Shown here: positions 26,966 to 35,933 of the stretch, in pieces
Layout of the letters: each line of letters begins with the position of its first letter
How positions within the stretch are numbered: position 1 is the stretch's first letter
Source: Sulfurovum sp.
Lineage (GTDB): Bacteria > Campylobacterota > Campylobacteria > Campylobacterales > Sulfurovaceae
Assembly (NCBI GenBank): GCA_027062365.1
Contig: JAMOTK010000012.1
Location: 1 to 56,977 of the forward strand
Length of the DNA stretch: 56,977 nucleotides
Reading direction: 5' to 3'
Notes under the pieces: generated by a model
Seen by the model: only the letters and a program-made list of their open reading frames with translations
Told to the model about the DNA's origin: nothing
Database searches by the model: none
Translations under genes and position numbers: made by a program

Positions 26966-27205
26966 TTATGCAATAATATGTACTTCATAGATGTATTCAT
27001 TTTCATCTAATCCATATTTGACTTCACGCATATAAACAGAAAAACCTTTTTCTTCAAAATGCTCAATCATCTCTTTTAACTCTTTATGTGAATTGTCTTT
27101 GTCAAAATAGAATATAGATTTAGTGGCTAATTCTTCTTCTAGTTTTTTTAAGTCAATAATTTTTGGCTTCGATTTAAGTGTGGTTCTTGCAAGTTTTAAT
27201 TTCAT
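26966..27205 (-). CDS. HP0268-like small nuclease-family protein
   Basis: A 79-residue protein that closely resembles Helicobacter pylori HP0268 in length and pattern: MKLKLARTTLKSK at the N terminus, SIFYFDKDNSHKEL in the middle and EYIYEVHIIA at the end. HP0268 has been reported as a nicking endonuclease and purine-specific ribonuclease with a Smr-like fold. It lies 17 bases before miaB, the same arrangement as HP0268-HP0269. The catalytic role here is inferred from the family. Confidence 0.8.
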   Translation of the reverse strand: MKLKLARTTLKSKPKIIDLKKLEEELATKSIFYFDKDNSHKELKEMIEHFEEKGFSVYMREVKYGLDENEYIYEVHIIA

Positions 27206-27292
27206 ATATCATTACCTTTAATTCATTCTTTAAGTTTTTCTTAAATTTATTATATAAGATTATACTTTATTTTCAGTAAAGGTTGGGTTAGA

Positions 27293-27298
27293 TATAAT
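27293..27298 (+). promoter_or_regulatory. -10 box of nusA
   Basis: TATAAT at 27293-27298 gives a leader of about 87 bases before the nusA ATG. The leader has no strong hairpin. A ten-codon ATG frame in it (27344-27376) lacks a ribosome binding site and is not annotated. Confidence 0.5.
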
Positions 27299-27391
27299 AC
27301 TCATCTTCAAAAGAACCCCTCCCAAGACGTTATTGGCACTATTATGTTACCTCTTGTAGCGTTATTTTGGAATTAAAACATAGGAAAAATT

Positions 27392-28552
27392 ATGGAAAAA
27401 ATATTAGATATTATCGAAGCTATTGCACATGAAAAAAATATTTCAAAAGAACATGCCCTAGATGCATTCAAAGAAGCCCTCGTCAATACGGCAAAAAAAC
27501 TTACCTCTTTTACGAGTCATTTTGAAATTATTATCAACAATGACACCAAAACATACACTATCAACAAAGTGATTACCGTCGTGGCAGATAATGATAGACA
27601 ACTCTTCACCAAAGTAGGAAAAGAGCCAAATATTAGAGAAATAGAATCTGATAGTTTCATCTCTATTTCTGAAGCCAAAGACTTTGATGACTCTATAGAG
27701 ATAGGAGATGCCCTCAAAGAAGAATTTATCCTAGAAGACCATGGACGTACTGCATCGGCTAATCTATTTAAAGAATTAGAATACCATGTACAAAGACGTA
27801 TAGAACAAGACCTTTTTGAAAAATATAGAGAAAAAGTCGGTTCTGTGATGTTAGGGACAGTCAACCGTGTCGATGATGAGAACAATACCCATGTCGAAAT
27901 TGGTGAGCTAAAAGGTATTATGTCTCAAAGAAATCGTATCAAAGGAGAATCATACAAACGTGGAGATAGCATTAGAGCTTTATTACGTTATGTAAGTGTA
28001 GACCCTGAATATGGACTATTTTTAGAGCTAACGCGTACTTCTCCTAAATTTTTAGAAGCACTCATGGCTACAGAAGTACCAGAGATTGATGATGGGCTTG
28101 TAGAGATTGTGGGTTCAGCTAGAATACCTGGGGAACGTGCCAAAATAGCCCTCAAAACAGAACAAATGAATATAGACCCTATTGGTGCAGCTGTTGGGGT
28201 CAAAGGGGTACGTATCAACGCTGTAAGCAATGAACTTAACCATGAAAATATTGACTGTATTGATTTTTCACCTATTCCTGAAGTATTTATCACACGTGCA
28301 TTAAGCCCTGCGATTACCCAAAGTATCAAAGTCATAGCCGATGAAAAAAAGGCTATTGTCAATATCACAGGCGATCAAAAAGCCAAAGCCATAGGACGCT
28401 CTGGTATCAACATCCGTCTAGCATCCATGCTCACAGGCTACACCATAGAACTAAATGAAGTAGAAGGTGTAACAGAAAGACAAACAGACTCATCTTCACC
28501 AGAAGTAACAAAAACAAAAGACACCACGGCATTGGCTGACTTGTTTAAATAA
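27392..28552 (+). CDS. nusA: Transcription termination/antitermination factor NusA
   Basis: A 386-residue NusA with the standard order: N-terminal RNA polymerase-binding domain (about 1-125), S1 domain (about 130-200, GTVNRVDDENNTHVEIGELKGIM), KH1 (about 225-290, RIPGERAKIALKT...GAAVGVKGVRI) and KH2 (about 300-365, IGRSGINIRLASMLTG). There are no C-terminal acidic repeats, as usual outside gammaproteobacteria. It is monocistronic and convergent with tpiA (four-base gap). ATG is preceded by AGGAAAAATT. Confidence 0.95.
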   Translation: MEKILDIIEAIAHEKNISKEHALDAFKEALVNTAKKLTSFTSHFEIIINNDTKTYTINKVITVVADNDRQLFTKVGKEPNIREIESDSFISISEAKDFDDSIEIGDALKEEFILEDHGRTASANLFKELEYHVQRRIEQDLFEKYREKVGSVMLGTVNRVDDENNTHVEIGELKGIMSQRNRIKGESYKRGDSIRALLRYVSVDPEYGLFLELTRTSPKFLEALMATEVPEIDDGLVEIVGSARIPGERAKIALKTEQMNIDPIGAAVGVKGVRINAVSNELNHENIDCIDFSPIPEVFITRALSPAITQSIKVIADEKKAIVNITGDQKAKAIGRSGINIRLASMLTGYTIELNEVEGVTERQTDSSSPEVTKTKDTTALADLFK

Positions 28553-28556
28553 GTCT

Positions 28557-29249
28557 CTAAGCCAAAACCATTTTAGAAAAACCATCTGCGTCAAGAGACG
28601 CAGACCCTACCAACACACCATCTACTCCTGCGATAGAAAGTATTTCTTTGATATTTGATAACTTGGCTGAACCTCCGTAGAGCAATGCTGTTTCTTTGAT
28701 GACATTTTTTAAGGCTCTATGTGTACTTGAAATCTCTTCTACTGTAGCTGAACGTCCTGTACCTATTGCCCAAATTGGTTCATAGGCGATGATGAGTTTA
28801 TCATAGGCAATATCAATGCCGTCAAATTGTGCCAAAAGATACTTCATCACTGCTTCAAAACCTTTTTTACGCACCTCTAAAGGCTCACCGATACAATAAA
28901 TGATTTCAAACGCTTCTTCTTTAAAAAAGTTAAACTTTTGAGTGAGTAATTCTTGGCTTTCCCCTAAGTGTTCACGTCTTTCGCTGTGACCGATTAAAAT
29001 AGTTTTAATACCAAATTCATCAAGCTGTTCTAATCCTATTTCTCCTGTGTATGCACCATTTTGTATATGATAGGCATTTTGTACACCGATAGTAAAATCA
29101 CTTTCATAGTCATCTATCGCAGTCAAAGGAGGAAAAAGGATTATTCTATCTTCCTCTTTTTTGGCTTTGGTTTTTTGTGTTAATTCTTTGATATAAAGTG
29201 CCGTACTTTGACGTGTATGGTTGGTTTTAAAGTTTCCTGCAAAAATCAT
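28557..29249 (-). CDS. tpiA: Triosephosphate isomerase
   Basis: A 230-residue TIM barrel of the short Campylobacterota type. Active-site residues are visible: Asn and Lys in FAGNFKTNHT, His in LIGHSERRE, and Glu in IAYEPIWAIGTG, followed by the phosphate loop LYGGSAKL and VDGVLVGSASL. It interconverts dihydroxyacetone phosphate and glyceraldehyde 3-phosphate. It is the last gene of the minus-strand gap-pgk-tpiA operon, 25 bases after pgk. Confidence 0.95.
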   Translation of the reverse strand: MIFAGNFKTNHTRQSTALYIKELTQKTKAKKEEDRIILFPPLTAIDDYESDFTIGVQNAYHIQNGAYTGEIGLEQLDEFGIKTILIGHSERREHLGESQELLTQKFNFFKEEAFEIIYCIGEPLEVRKKGFEAVMKYLLAQFDGIDIAYDKLIIAYEPIWAIGTGRSATVEEISSTHRALKNVIKETALLYGGSAKLSNIKEILSIAGVDGVLVGSASLDADGFSKMVLA

Positions 29250-29274
29250 AGTAACCCTTTTATGTATATTTCAA

Positions 29275-30465
29275 TTATTTAAGTGCTTCAATACCAGGAA
29301 GAGCCATACCTTCGATAAGTTTCAAACTAGCTCCACCACCTGTAGAGATAAAGGTCATCTCTTCGGCATCTCCTGCACGTAGTACTACATCGGCTGTATC
29401 TCCTCCACCTACTATCGTCGTAGCATGGGTTTGAGAGATATTATTAGACATAGCAAAGCTTCCTTTAGAATATCTATCCATCTCATACACACCCATAGGA
29501 CCATTCCAAATAATTGTTTGGGCATCATTGAGAGCCTCACGAAATAGTCGTGTAGATGCAGGACCTATATCTAAGCCCATCCATCCTTTGGGTATTTCTT
29601 GAATAGGTACAAATTTGACTGTGGTATTTTCAGAAAATTCAGCAGCAGCGACAACATCTACAGGTAAATAAAACTTTACCCCCAATGTTTTTGCCTTCGC
29701 CATAATACGTAAGGCTTCTTCAAGTAAATTATCTTCTACCAAAGACTCTCCGACTTCATGACCTTGGGCTTTGAGAAAGGTAAATGCCATGCCTCCACCA
29801 ATAATTACTTTGTCTACTTTATCTACAAGTTTGTTCAATGCTTCGAGTTTACCAGAAATCTTAGAACCACCCACAACTGCTACAAAAGGACGAATAGGAT
29901 TTTCTAAAATTTTAGAAAAGAAATTAACTTCTTTTCCCATCAAAAAGCCCCCTGCTTTATGTTTGGTATCAAAAAATGTTGTAATGGCATGAATAGATGC
30001 GTGTTTACGATGACAGGCACCAAAAGCATCATTGATATAAATATCTGCAAAGTCTGCTAGTTTTTTTGCAAAATTGATATCATTTGCTGTCTCCCCAGCC
30101 TCATAACGTAAGTTTTCTAATAAAAGTACATCCCCAGCTTCAAGTGAATTGGCTTTGGCTTGGGCATCTTCTCCAATGACATCTTCTGCCATAAGCACTT
30201 CTCTTTTAATTTTGAGTAAAGTGTGTAGTCTTTTGGCGATAGGCACAAGAGAATATTTTTCTTCATATTTCCCTGCTTCGGGTCTCTCATAATGTGAAGC
30301 CAAAATAATCTTACAATCTCTGTCTATACAATAACGAATCGTCTGTAAAGCAGAACGAATACGTCTATCATCTGTAATATTACCAAACTCATCTTTTGGT
30401 ACATTAAAATCACATCTGATAAAAACGCGTTTACCGTCTATTTCTAAGTCTTTGATACTTCTCAT
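29275..30465 (-). CDS. pgk: Phosphoglycerate kinase
   Basis: A 396-residue enzyme of lower glycolysis/gluconeogenesis. The N-terminal substrate site shows [14 protein letters not shown] and [18 protein letters not shown]; the [10 protein letters not shown] block follows. The nucleotide domain carries [15 protein letters not shown] and the C-terminal GGGDTADVV loop. The start codon overlaps the gap stop codon (TAATG), so the two are translationally coupled. Usually 390-400 residues, as here. Confidence 0.96.
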   Translation of the reverse strand: MRSIKDLEIDGKRVFIRCDFNVPKDEFGNITDDRRIRSALQTIRYCIDRDCKIILASHYERPEAGKYEEKYSLVPIAKRLHTLLKIKREVLMAEDVIGEDAQAKANSLEAGDVLLLENLRYEAGETANDINFAKKLADFADIYINDAFGACHRKHASIHAITTFFDTKHKAGGFLMGKEVNFFSKILENPIRPFVAVVGGSKISGKLEALNKLVDKVDKVIIGGGMAFTFLKAQGHEVGESLVEDNLLEEALRIMAKAKTLGVKFYLPVDVVAAAEFSENTTVKFVPIQEIPKGWMGLDIGPASTRLFREALNDAQTIIWNGPMGVYEMDRYSKGSFAMSNNISQTHATTIVGGGDTADVVLRAGDAEEMTFISTGGGASLKLIEGMALPGIEALK

Positions 30466-31466
30466 TATTTGTCTCCTTTAGAGATATGTACAGCCATATC
30501 TACGAGTCTAGCAGAATATCCCCACTCATTGTCGTACCATGAAAGGACTTTTACCATCTTGCCACCGATGACTTGAATGGTATCCAAAGGCACAACAGTA
30601 CTAAGCTCTTCACCCACAAAATCCATTGATACACGATAGTCATCATCAATGCCCAATATACCTTTGTGTGTCGTTAAAGAAGCATCTTTAAAGGCTTGTT
30701 GTACTTCTTCTACTGAAGTTTCTTTGTTGAGTGTCACAGTCAAATCTACCATAGAGACATCAGCTGTAGGTACTCTAATGGCTTGACCATTGATTTTACC
30801 TGCAAGATTTGGCAAGACTTTAGAGATAGCTTTAGCAGCTCCAGTAGTAGTAGGCACGAGGTTAGTAGCTCCTGAGCGTCCTTTTCTTGGGTCTTTTTTG
30901 TGTTTGCCATCTAAAATCGGTTGAGACGAGGTATAAGAATGAATAGTCGTCATCAATCCGTTTTCAATCCCAAAAACATCATCAAGGACTTTGGCTACAG
31001 GGGCTAATCCATTGGTCGTACAAGAGGCATTAGATACCACCACTTGTCCTGCATACGCATCAGCATTTGCTCCGAGTACAAAAGTAGCTGTATCATCTTT
31101 GGCAGGTGCTGAAAAAAGTACTTTTTTGATACCATTATCAAGGTAAGGCTGTACAGACTCTTGGGTCAAAAATGCACCCGTACACTCTAGTACAATTTCT
31201 GCACCTACCGAAACAAAATCTATCTTAGATAAATCACGTTCTGCAAAGATTTTGGCTTTGGTTGTACCCATAGTAAGATAGCCATCTGCTACAGATACAT
31301 CTTTACGTGTACCATGCACAGAGTCATACTTGACATTATATTCAAGCATTTTTTCTGTGCCTGAAGCATTGACTGCAACGAGTTCAATATCTTCTCTCTC
31401 TGCGATGATACGTGCCACACATCGACCAATTCTTCCCAATCCATTTATTGCTACTTTTACTGCCAT
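30465..31466 (-). CDS. gap: Glyceraldehyde-3-phosphate dehydrogenase
   Basis: A 333-residue type I GAPDH. The Rossmann start is [15 protein letters not shown], the catalytic segment [17 protein letters not shown] contains the active-site Cys and neighbouring residues, and the C terminus has [15 protein letters not shown]. It heads the gap-pgk-tpiA operon and is divergent from nadD across a 61-base control region. AAGGG precedes the ATG by six to seven bases. NAD versus NADP preference was not resolved. Confidence 0.96.
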   Translation of the reverse strand: MAVKVAINGLGRIGRCVARIIAEREDIELVAVNASGTEKMLEYNVKYDSVHGTRKDVSVADGYLTMGTTKAKIFAERDLSKIDFVSVGAEIVLECTGAFLTQESVQPYLDNGIKKVLFSAPAKDDTATFVLGANADAYAGQVVVSNASCTTNGLAPVAKVLDDVFGIENGLMTTIHSYTSSQPILDGKHKKDPRKGRSGATNLVPTTTGAAKAISKVLPNLAGKINGQAIRVPTADVSMVDLTVTLNKETSVEEVQQAFKDASLTTHKGILGIDDDYRVSMDFVGEELSTVVPLDTIQVIGGKMVKVLSWYDNEWGYSARLVDMAVHISKGDK

Positions 31467-31490
31467 TGTTTACCCTTATGATTTTTATGC

Positions 31491-31496
31491 TAGAAT
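31491..31496 (+). promoter_or_regulatory. Extended -10 for nadD
   Basis: TGCTAGAAT gives an extended -10 (TAGAAT at 31491-31496) about 32 bases before the TTG start of nadD, inside the 61-base gap shared with gap. Confidence 0.45.
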
Positions 31497-31527
31497 TACG
31501 TAATTTTACAGTAAATGAGGTTAGCAT

Positions 31528-32094
31528 TTGGTTAATCAATCCAAGCCTACAGTAGCAATCTTTGGTGGTAGTTTCGACCCTCCACATTTAGGGCATCAAC
31601 ATATTGTTGAAACAGCGATTCAATGCTTGGATATAGATAGCCTTTTGCTTGTACCTGCTTATCTAAGCCCTTTTAAAACTTCTTCTCTTGCATCTGCAAA
31701 AAAGAGGTTAGAATGGTGTCATACACTCTTTGATAATAGCCCTAAAGTTATCGTCAAAGCGTATGAAATACACGAAGGAAAAAGTACCACAACATCACAA
31801 ACTATAAAACATTTCAACATAGAAAACTATGTCAAATACCTTATCATTGGCTCAGACAACTTAGAAAAACTGTCCCAATGGCATCAATTTGACTGGCTCA
31901 ATAGCCATATTATATGGGTCATTGTCACAAGAGAAGGACACCCTATAAAGACCGATTTTTTAAATGCGTGGAGAGTATTGTATGTCGATACAGCCATCTC
32001 TTCAAGCCAAATAAGAAAGATAGGACTATTGGACTATGTTGATACTAAAATTAAAAAATCCGTACATCATGTACTCCAAGGAAAAGACAAATGA
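31528..32094 (+). CDS. nadD: Nicotinate-nucleotide adenylyltransferase
   Basis: A 188-residue nucleotidyltransferase making deamido-NAD from nicotinate mononucleotide and ATP. The HxGH-type motif is FGGSFDPPHLGHQHIV and the second ATP motif is ISSSQIRK near the C terminus. The start is TTG at 31528, supported by GAGG seven bases upstream; no ATG lies near the family N terminus. It overlaps rsfS by four bases, a pairing common in bacteria. Confidence 0.92.
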   Translation: MVNQSKPTVAIFGGSFDPPHLGHQHIVETAIQCLDIDSLLLVPAYLSPFKTSSLASAKKRLEWCHTLFDNSPKVIVKAYEIHEGKSTTTSQTIKHFNIENYVKYLIIGSDNLEKLSQWHQFDWLNSHIIWVIVTREGHPIKTDFLNAWRVLYVDTAISSSQIRKIGLLDYVDTKIKKSVHHVLQGKDK

Positions 32095-32444
32095 AAATAG
32101 AAGAAAGAATAGAGAATATCGTAAATATTCTTGATGATAAAAAAGCTGAGAACATAGAAGTATTTAATCTTCAAAATGCCGATTATATCGCAAAACGTGT
32201 CGTTATCGCCAATTCACTCAATGGTAAACATACTCTAGCCCTAGCAGAACACCTAAAGCTAGGTCTCAAAGCCCTCAATGATGAGATTTTGGCATCAGAT
32301 ATGAGTGATGATTGGGTCGTAGCAGATTTAGGGGATATCCTCGTACACATTATGGTACCAGAATACAGACAACGCTACTCCCTAGAAACATTCTTAAGCG
32401 AATTGGTAGAAAGTCAAAAAAATGCAGACAAAGACCCTGCTTAG
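32091..32444 (+). CDS. rsfS: Ribosomal silencing factor
   Basis: A 117-residue RsfS/YbeB-family protein that binds ribosomal protein uL14 and blocks 30S-50S joining when nutrients are low. Family blocks visible are IVNILDDKKAENIEVFNL, DYIAKRVVIANSLNGKHTLALAEHL and SDDWVVADLGDILVHIMVPEYRQRY. The ATG overlaps the nadD stop. Its 3' end overlaps the convergent argS by four bases, leaving no room for a separate terminator. Confidence 0.94.
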   Translation: MKIEERIENIVNILDDKKAENIEVFNLQNADYIAKRVVIANSLNGKHTLALAEHLKLGLKALNDEILASDMSDDWVVADLGDILVHIMVPEYRQRYSLETFLSELVESQKNADKDPA

Positions 32445-34144
32445 AGTTTGTCCACCACTTCAATACCCAAAATATCAAGCCCTTGTTTGATGGTTTTGGC
32501 TGTAAGGTTTGCTAAGGCTAGACGGCTTTCTTTGGTCTCTTCTGTGATATTTATACCCTCTTTTAAGATAGGATTTTGTTCATAAAAACGCATAAAGAGT
32601 GTGGCTAGTTCATAGAGATAGGTACTTAATTGATTGGGACTGGCATCTATCGCTGTACGGTTTAGCATATCTTCAAAACGTAGTAACATCACAGCCAAAT
32701 GATGTTCTAAAGCATCCCCTATAATTATCTTACCGTTTATTGGTGCATTATATTTTCTAAAGATACTTTGTATTCGTGCATAGGCATACTGCATATAAAG
32801 TGAGGTATTGCCTTCAAATGATAGCATTTTATCCCAGTTGAAGATATAGTTAGACTCTCTATTAATCGAAAGATCTGCATATTTTACTGCCCCAATACCG
32901 ATAATCTTCGCAAGGGCATCAATCTCTTCTTGTGTATATTGCTCTTTGTTATTGATGGTATCTTTGGCTTTATTCACTGCTTCATCAAGTAAGTCTATGA
33001 GCTTTATGGTACCCCCATCACGTGTTTTAAAAGGTTTTCCACCTTTGTCCATCATCGTACCAAAGGCAATATGCTCTAGTTTGACTTTTTCATCCACAAA
33101 ATGGGCATTTTTGGCTACTTTGAAGACTTGTTTGAAATGTCCTGCTTGACGTGCATCGACCACATAGCAAATCCTATCTGCTTCTAAATTTTTGGCTCTA
33201 AAACGTAAAGCAGCGAGGTCTGTGGTGGCATAGAGATAGCCTCCATCGCCTTTTTGGATAATAACAGGGATTTCATCGCCTTCTAAAAAGACACATTTTG
33301 CCCCTTGACTTTGGGTCAATAACCCTGCTTTTTCCAAATCACTGACAACGTGGCTCAAATCATCGTTATAAAAACTCTCTGCTCTAACATCTTTACGGCT
33401 TAAATTGACATTTAGTTTATGATAGACTTCTTCACAATGCCCCAAAGAGATGTCAATAAATTTTTGCCACAAAGTCAAACAATGTGCATCCCCTGATTGT
33501 ATTTTAACCACATATTCTCTGGCTTTATCGGCAAACTTAGGATTGGCATCAAATTCGGCTTTGGCATCTTTGTAAAATATCTCTAAGTTTTTGAGACTAA
33601 CAGAGCCATCTTCATCTTTCATTTCAAGATAAGCAATAAGCATTCCAAACTGAGTACCCCAATCGCCAATATGATTTTGACGAGTGACCTCATCGCCTAA
33701 GAAGTGAAGAAGATTGGCTAAGGTATCACCAATAATAGTAGAACGTAAATGCCCTACATGCATCTGTTTTGCCATATTAGGACCCGAATAATCTACCACT
33801 ACTTTGCTAGGATTTTCTCTTTGAGCGATATTGAGTCTCTCAGATTCTACTGCCAACTGACACTCAGAAGCCACAAAAAGAGGATTGAGCCAAATATTGA
33901 TAAACCCAGGCCCTGCTATTTCGACTTTAGAAAGTAGCCCCGTCACATCTAAATGATTGATAATATCATTGGCTATCTCTCTAGGATTTTTACCCAATTT
34001 TTTGGACAAAGCCATAGCTCCGTTAAATTGGTAGTCTCCAAATTCTGCTTTGGTAGCTTCTGATACTGACATTGCTTTGTGAGGGATACCTGCTTTTGAA
34101 AAGGCATTTTCTATGACATGATTGATTTGTGATTTTAATTTCAT
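32441..34144 (-). CDS. argS: Arginyl-tRNA synthetase
   Basis: A 567-residue class I synthetase. The N-terminal Arg-tRNA additional domain is followed by DYSGPNMAKQMHVGHLRSTIIGD, where HVGH is the HIGH signature. The catalytic domain contains GDWGTQFGMLIAYL, and the C-terminal DALR helical bundle includes LYMQYAYARIQSI. Full length for the family. ATG is preceded by GGAAATAATA. It is downstream of tatA on the minus strand across a 102-base gap that contains a long hairpin; the order argS-tatA-gmk is conserved in Campylobacterota. Confidence 0.96.
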   Translation of the reverse strand: MKLKSQINHVIENAFSKAGIPHKAMSVSEATKAEFGDYQFNGAMALSKKLGKNPREIANDIINHLDVTGLLSKVEIAGPGFINIWLNPLFVASECQLAVESERLNIAQRENPSKVVVDYSGPNMAKQMHVGHLRSTIIGDTLANLLHFLGDEVTRQNHIGDWGTQFGMLIAYLEMKDEDGSVSLKNLEIFYKDAKAEFDANPKFADKAREYVVKIQSGDAHCLTLWQKFIDISLGHCEEVYHKLNVNLSRKDVRAESFYNDDLSHVVSDLEKAGLLTQSQGAKCVFLEGDEIPVIIQKGDGGYLYATTDLAALRFRAKNLEADRICYVVDARQAGHFKQVFKVAKNAHFVDEKVKLEHIAFGTMMDKGGKPFKTRDGGTIKLIDLLDEAVNKAKDTINNKEQYTQEEIDALAKIIGIGAVKYADLSINRESNYIFNWDKMLSFEGNTSLYMQYAYARIQSIFRKYNAPINGKIIIGDALEHHLAVMLLRFEDMLNRTAIDASPNQLSTYLYELATLFMRFYEQNPILKEGINITEETKESRLALANLTAKTIKQGLDILGIEVVDKL

Positions 34145-34209
34145 TATTATTTCCGTATTATTGAGGTATATAGTGTATTTTGAATGGGTGGAGGGAAAGA
34201 GAGTGGAAG

Positions 34210-34240
34210 ACTTGCTTTCATAAATATCATGAAAACAAGT
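34210..34240. other. 12-bp hairpin between tatA and argS
   Basis: ACTTGCTTTCAT (34210-34221) pairs with ATGAAAACAAGT (34229-34240) with one mismatch and a seven-base loop. On the plus strand it is followed by a T-rich stretch, on the minus strand (the direction of tatA to argS transcription) it is not, so it may be an RNA processing or attenuation structure rather than a clean terminator. Confidence 0.5.
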
Positions 34241-34246
34241 TAATTT

Positions 34247-34465
34247 TTAAGCATTTTCGCTTTTTTTCTCTACGGATGTAGCTTCAACTTTTGGTTCTTC
34301 TTTTTTAGCTATCTCTACAGGCTCTTCGTCCTCTTTGATTGCTTTTTTGAAGTCTTTAATTCCTTTTCCCATACCTTTAGCAAGATCTGGAATCTTTTTT
34401 GCTCCAAAAAGAAGCACAACAATCGCCAATACGATTAGTAGTTCTGGCATACTTGGCATACCCAT
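34247..34465 (-). CDS. tatA: Sec-independent translocase subunit TatA
   Basis: A 72-residue TatA/E protein: short N-terminal membrane helix (about residues 6-21, [27 protein letters not shown]), amphipathic helix and a charged tail rich in E and K. TatA oligomers form the pore for folded twin-arginine substrates. The FGxxK hinge (LFGAKKIP) is intact. It sits between gmk and argS, as in Helicobacter and Campylobacter. No tatB or tatC is in this window. Confidence 0.94.
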   Translation of the reverse strand: MGMPSMPELLIVLAIVVLLFGAKKIPDLAKGMGKGIKDFKKAIKEDEEPVEIAKKEEPKVEATSVEKKSENA

Positions 34466-34531
34466 GTCTATCCTTTGTTTTTTGTTACTATGAACATTAA
34501 TTTGAATAATTATACTCTAATAAATTTAAGG

Positions 34532-35149
34532 TTACTTTTTACCTAACCATTGATGGATAAAATCAGCTTCATCTGTACTACTTTGTTTCAATCTAGCTAC
34601 TTTTGCTACTAAAGAAAATGCTTTTGATGCTTTTTCTACCGTATCATTGATAATCGTAAAATCATATTCACCTAATGCTTGGATTTCACTTTTGGCATTT
34701 GTGATACGATTGAGAATAATAGATTCATCATCTGTACATCTAGCACGTAATCTCGTCTCTAGTGATTTAAGTGTAGGAGGTGTGATAAAAACCGAGGTAG
34801 TAATATCATTCATTTTAGCCCTTACAAGCCTATGCCCTTGTACATCTATATCAAAGATAACTAGCTTCCCTTCTTCTAAAGCTTTCTTCACTGGCTTCAA
34901 AGAAGTACCATAATAGTTTCCATGGACTTGTGCATATTCCAAAAAATTTCCAGCCTTGATGTCTTCTTCAAATGATGCTTTACTTACAAAAAAATAATCT
35001 ACACCATTTTGCTCCCCTACTCTAGGCTCTCGTGTCGTGGTAGAGATAGAAAAGTAGTACTCCCCTATCTCATCCGAAGAGGCAGAGATAATCGTACTCT
35101 TTCCTGCTCCACTAGGCCCTGACAATACCAATATCGCACCCTTTAACAT
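34532..35149 (-). CDS. gmk: Guanylate kinase
   Basis: A 205-residue kinase phosphorylating GMP to GDP. Walker A is LSGPSGAGKSTI at residues about 8-19; the GMP-binding block STTTREPRVGEQNGVDYFFVS follows, and VIFDIDVQGHRLVR and the lid segment RLRARCTDDE are typical. Full length. Its start overlaps the end of the receiver-like gene by seven bases, so both are co-translated. Neighbour order to tatA and argS is conserved in the phylum. Confidence 0.95.
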   Translation of the reverse strand: MLKGAILVLSGPSGAGKSTIISASSDEIGEYYFSISTTTREPRVGEQNGVDYFFVSKASFEEDIKAGNFLEYAQVHGNYYGTSLKPVKKALEEGKLVIFDIDVQGHRLVRAKMNDITTSVFITPPTLKSLETRLRARCTDDESIILNRITNAKSEIQALGEYDFTIINDTVEKASKAFSLVAKVARLKQSSTDEADFIHQWLGKK

Positions 35150-35796
35150 AACTCATTATCCTTTAATTGTATACGCATCTTTATCTCTTTACCTTCTCTT
35201 AGCTTTTTGAGCTTTTTTTTGCTTAACCCTTGTATTGCTACTTCTATAGCTTGTTCTATCTTCTTTTTTTCTATCCTCTCTTTTGCTTGTGATATACCCT
35301 CTGCCATAAGTTGTTCTGTGACACTCTTCATTTTATCTATTTCTAAAGATTCATCACGAAGATAGGCATCTGCTAACAGTGTATTGTCCACTTCTAATAA
35401 TATTTTTATCTGTTCAATCTCTTGAAAGTTCAATATATTAGGAGGTATTTTGACATCAAAGACTTCCTCTTCTATATTCTTCTCTTGGTTACCTTGTATT
35501 TCTTCTATGATAGAGAGTATCTGTAGAGGTAAAAATGGTTTTTTAATAGTCTTATCAAACCCTTCTACGGCATCCCCTTGATAAGAAAGCAATACTTTTT
35601 GTGTATCGGTAAATGCACCTAATACATCTAGCATCTGTTTTGTATACAAAGATTCATCTATGACTATCATATCACAGCTCTCATTGCCTATCGCTTCTAC
35701 TGTAGAGACTTCTTGGAGTGTTGTCGTGGTATCACTTGTACAAAGCAAAAGCAACTTAGAGATAACGGCATTTGTGTTGACAAGTACAATATGCAT
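35143..35796 (-). CDS. Degenerate receiver-like protein at the 'acidic protein' locus
   Basis: A 217-residue protein. Residues about 1-95 look like a response-regulator-type alpha/beta domain (MHIVLVNTNAVISKLLLL...DMIVIDESLY...KVLLSYQGDAVEGFDKTIKKPFLPLQIL), including a KP-F loop, but I do not see a full acidic pocket. Residues about 100-215 are charged and helical, rich in E and K. Its place just upstream of gmk matches the highly acidic protein genes HP0322/Cj1178c of Helicobacter and Campylobacter, which are longer and more repetitive. Function unknown; a scaffold or polar protein is possible. Confidence 0.6.
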   Translation of the reverse strand: MHIVLVNTNAVISKLLLLCTSDTTTTLQEVSTVEAIGNESCDMIVIDESLYTKQMLDVLGAFTDTQKVLLSYQGDAVEGFDKTIKKPFLPLQILSIIEEIQGNQEKNIEEEVFDVKIPPNILNFQEIEQIKILLEVDNTLLADAYLRDESLEIDKMKSVTEQLMAEGISQAKERIEKKKIEQAIEVAIQGLSKKKLKKLREGKEIKMRIQLKDNELC

Positions 35797-35910
35797 GAGA
35801 TATCCTCCATCATTTAGAATAACGATTATTATAGTATAACTCTGATTAAGTCAACCTATAAAGGTAAGTCATAAGTCAAAGTAGTATATACTAACGGCTT
35901 TAATAAAGAA

Positions 35911-35916
35911 TATAAT
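35911..35916 (+). promoter_or_regulatory. -10 box of the rhodanese/LysM operon
   Basis: TATAAT at 35911-35916, 17 bases before the ATG at 35934. The ribosome binding site (AAGG at 35920-35923) is weak and somewhat distant. No clear -35. Confidence 0.45.
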
Positions 35917-35933
35917 AACAAGGCATCCTTCTC

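Noticed and set aside
27344-27376. Ten-codon leader peptide candidate before nusA
   Set aside because: No ribosome binding site and no attenuator hairpins around it.
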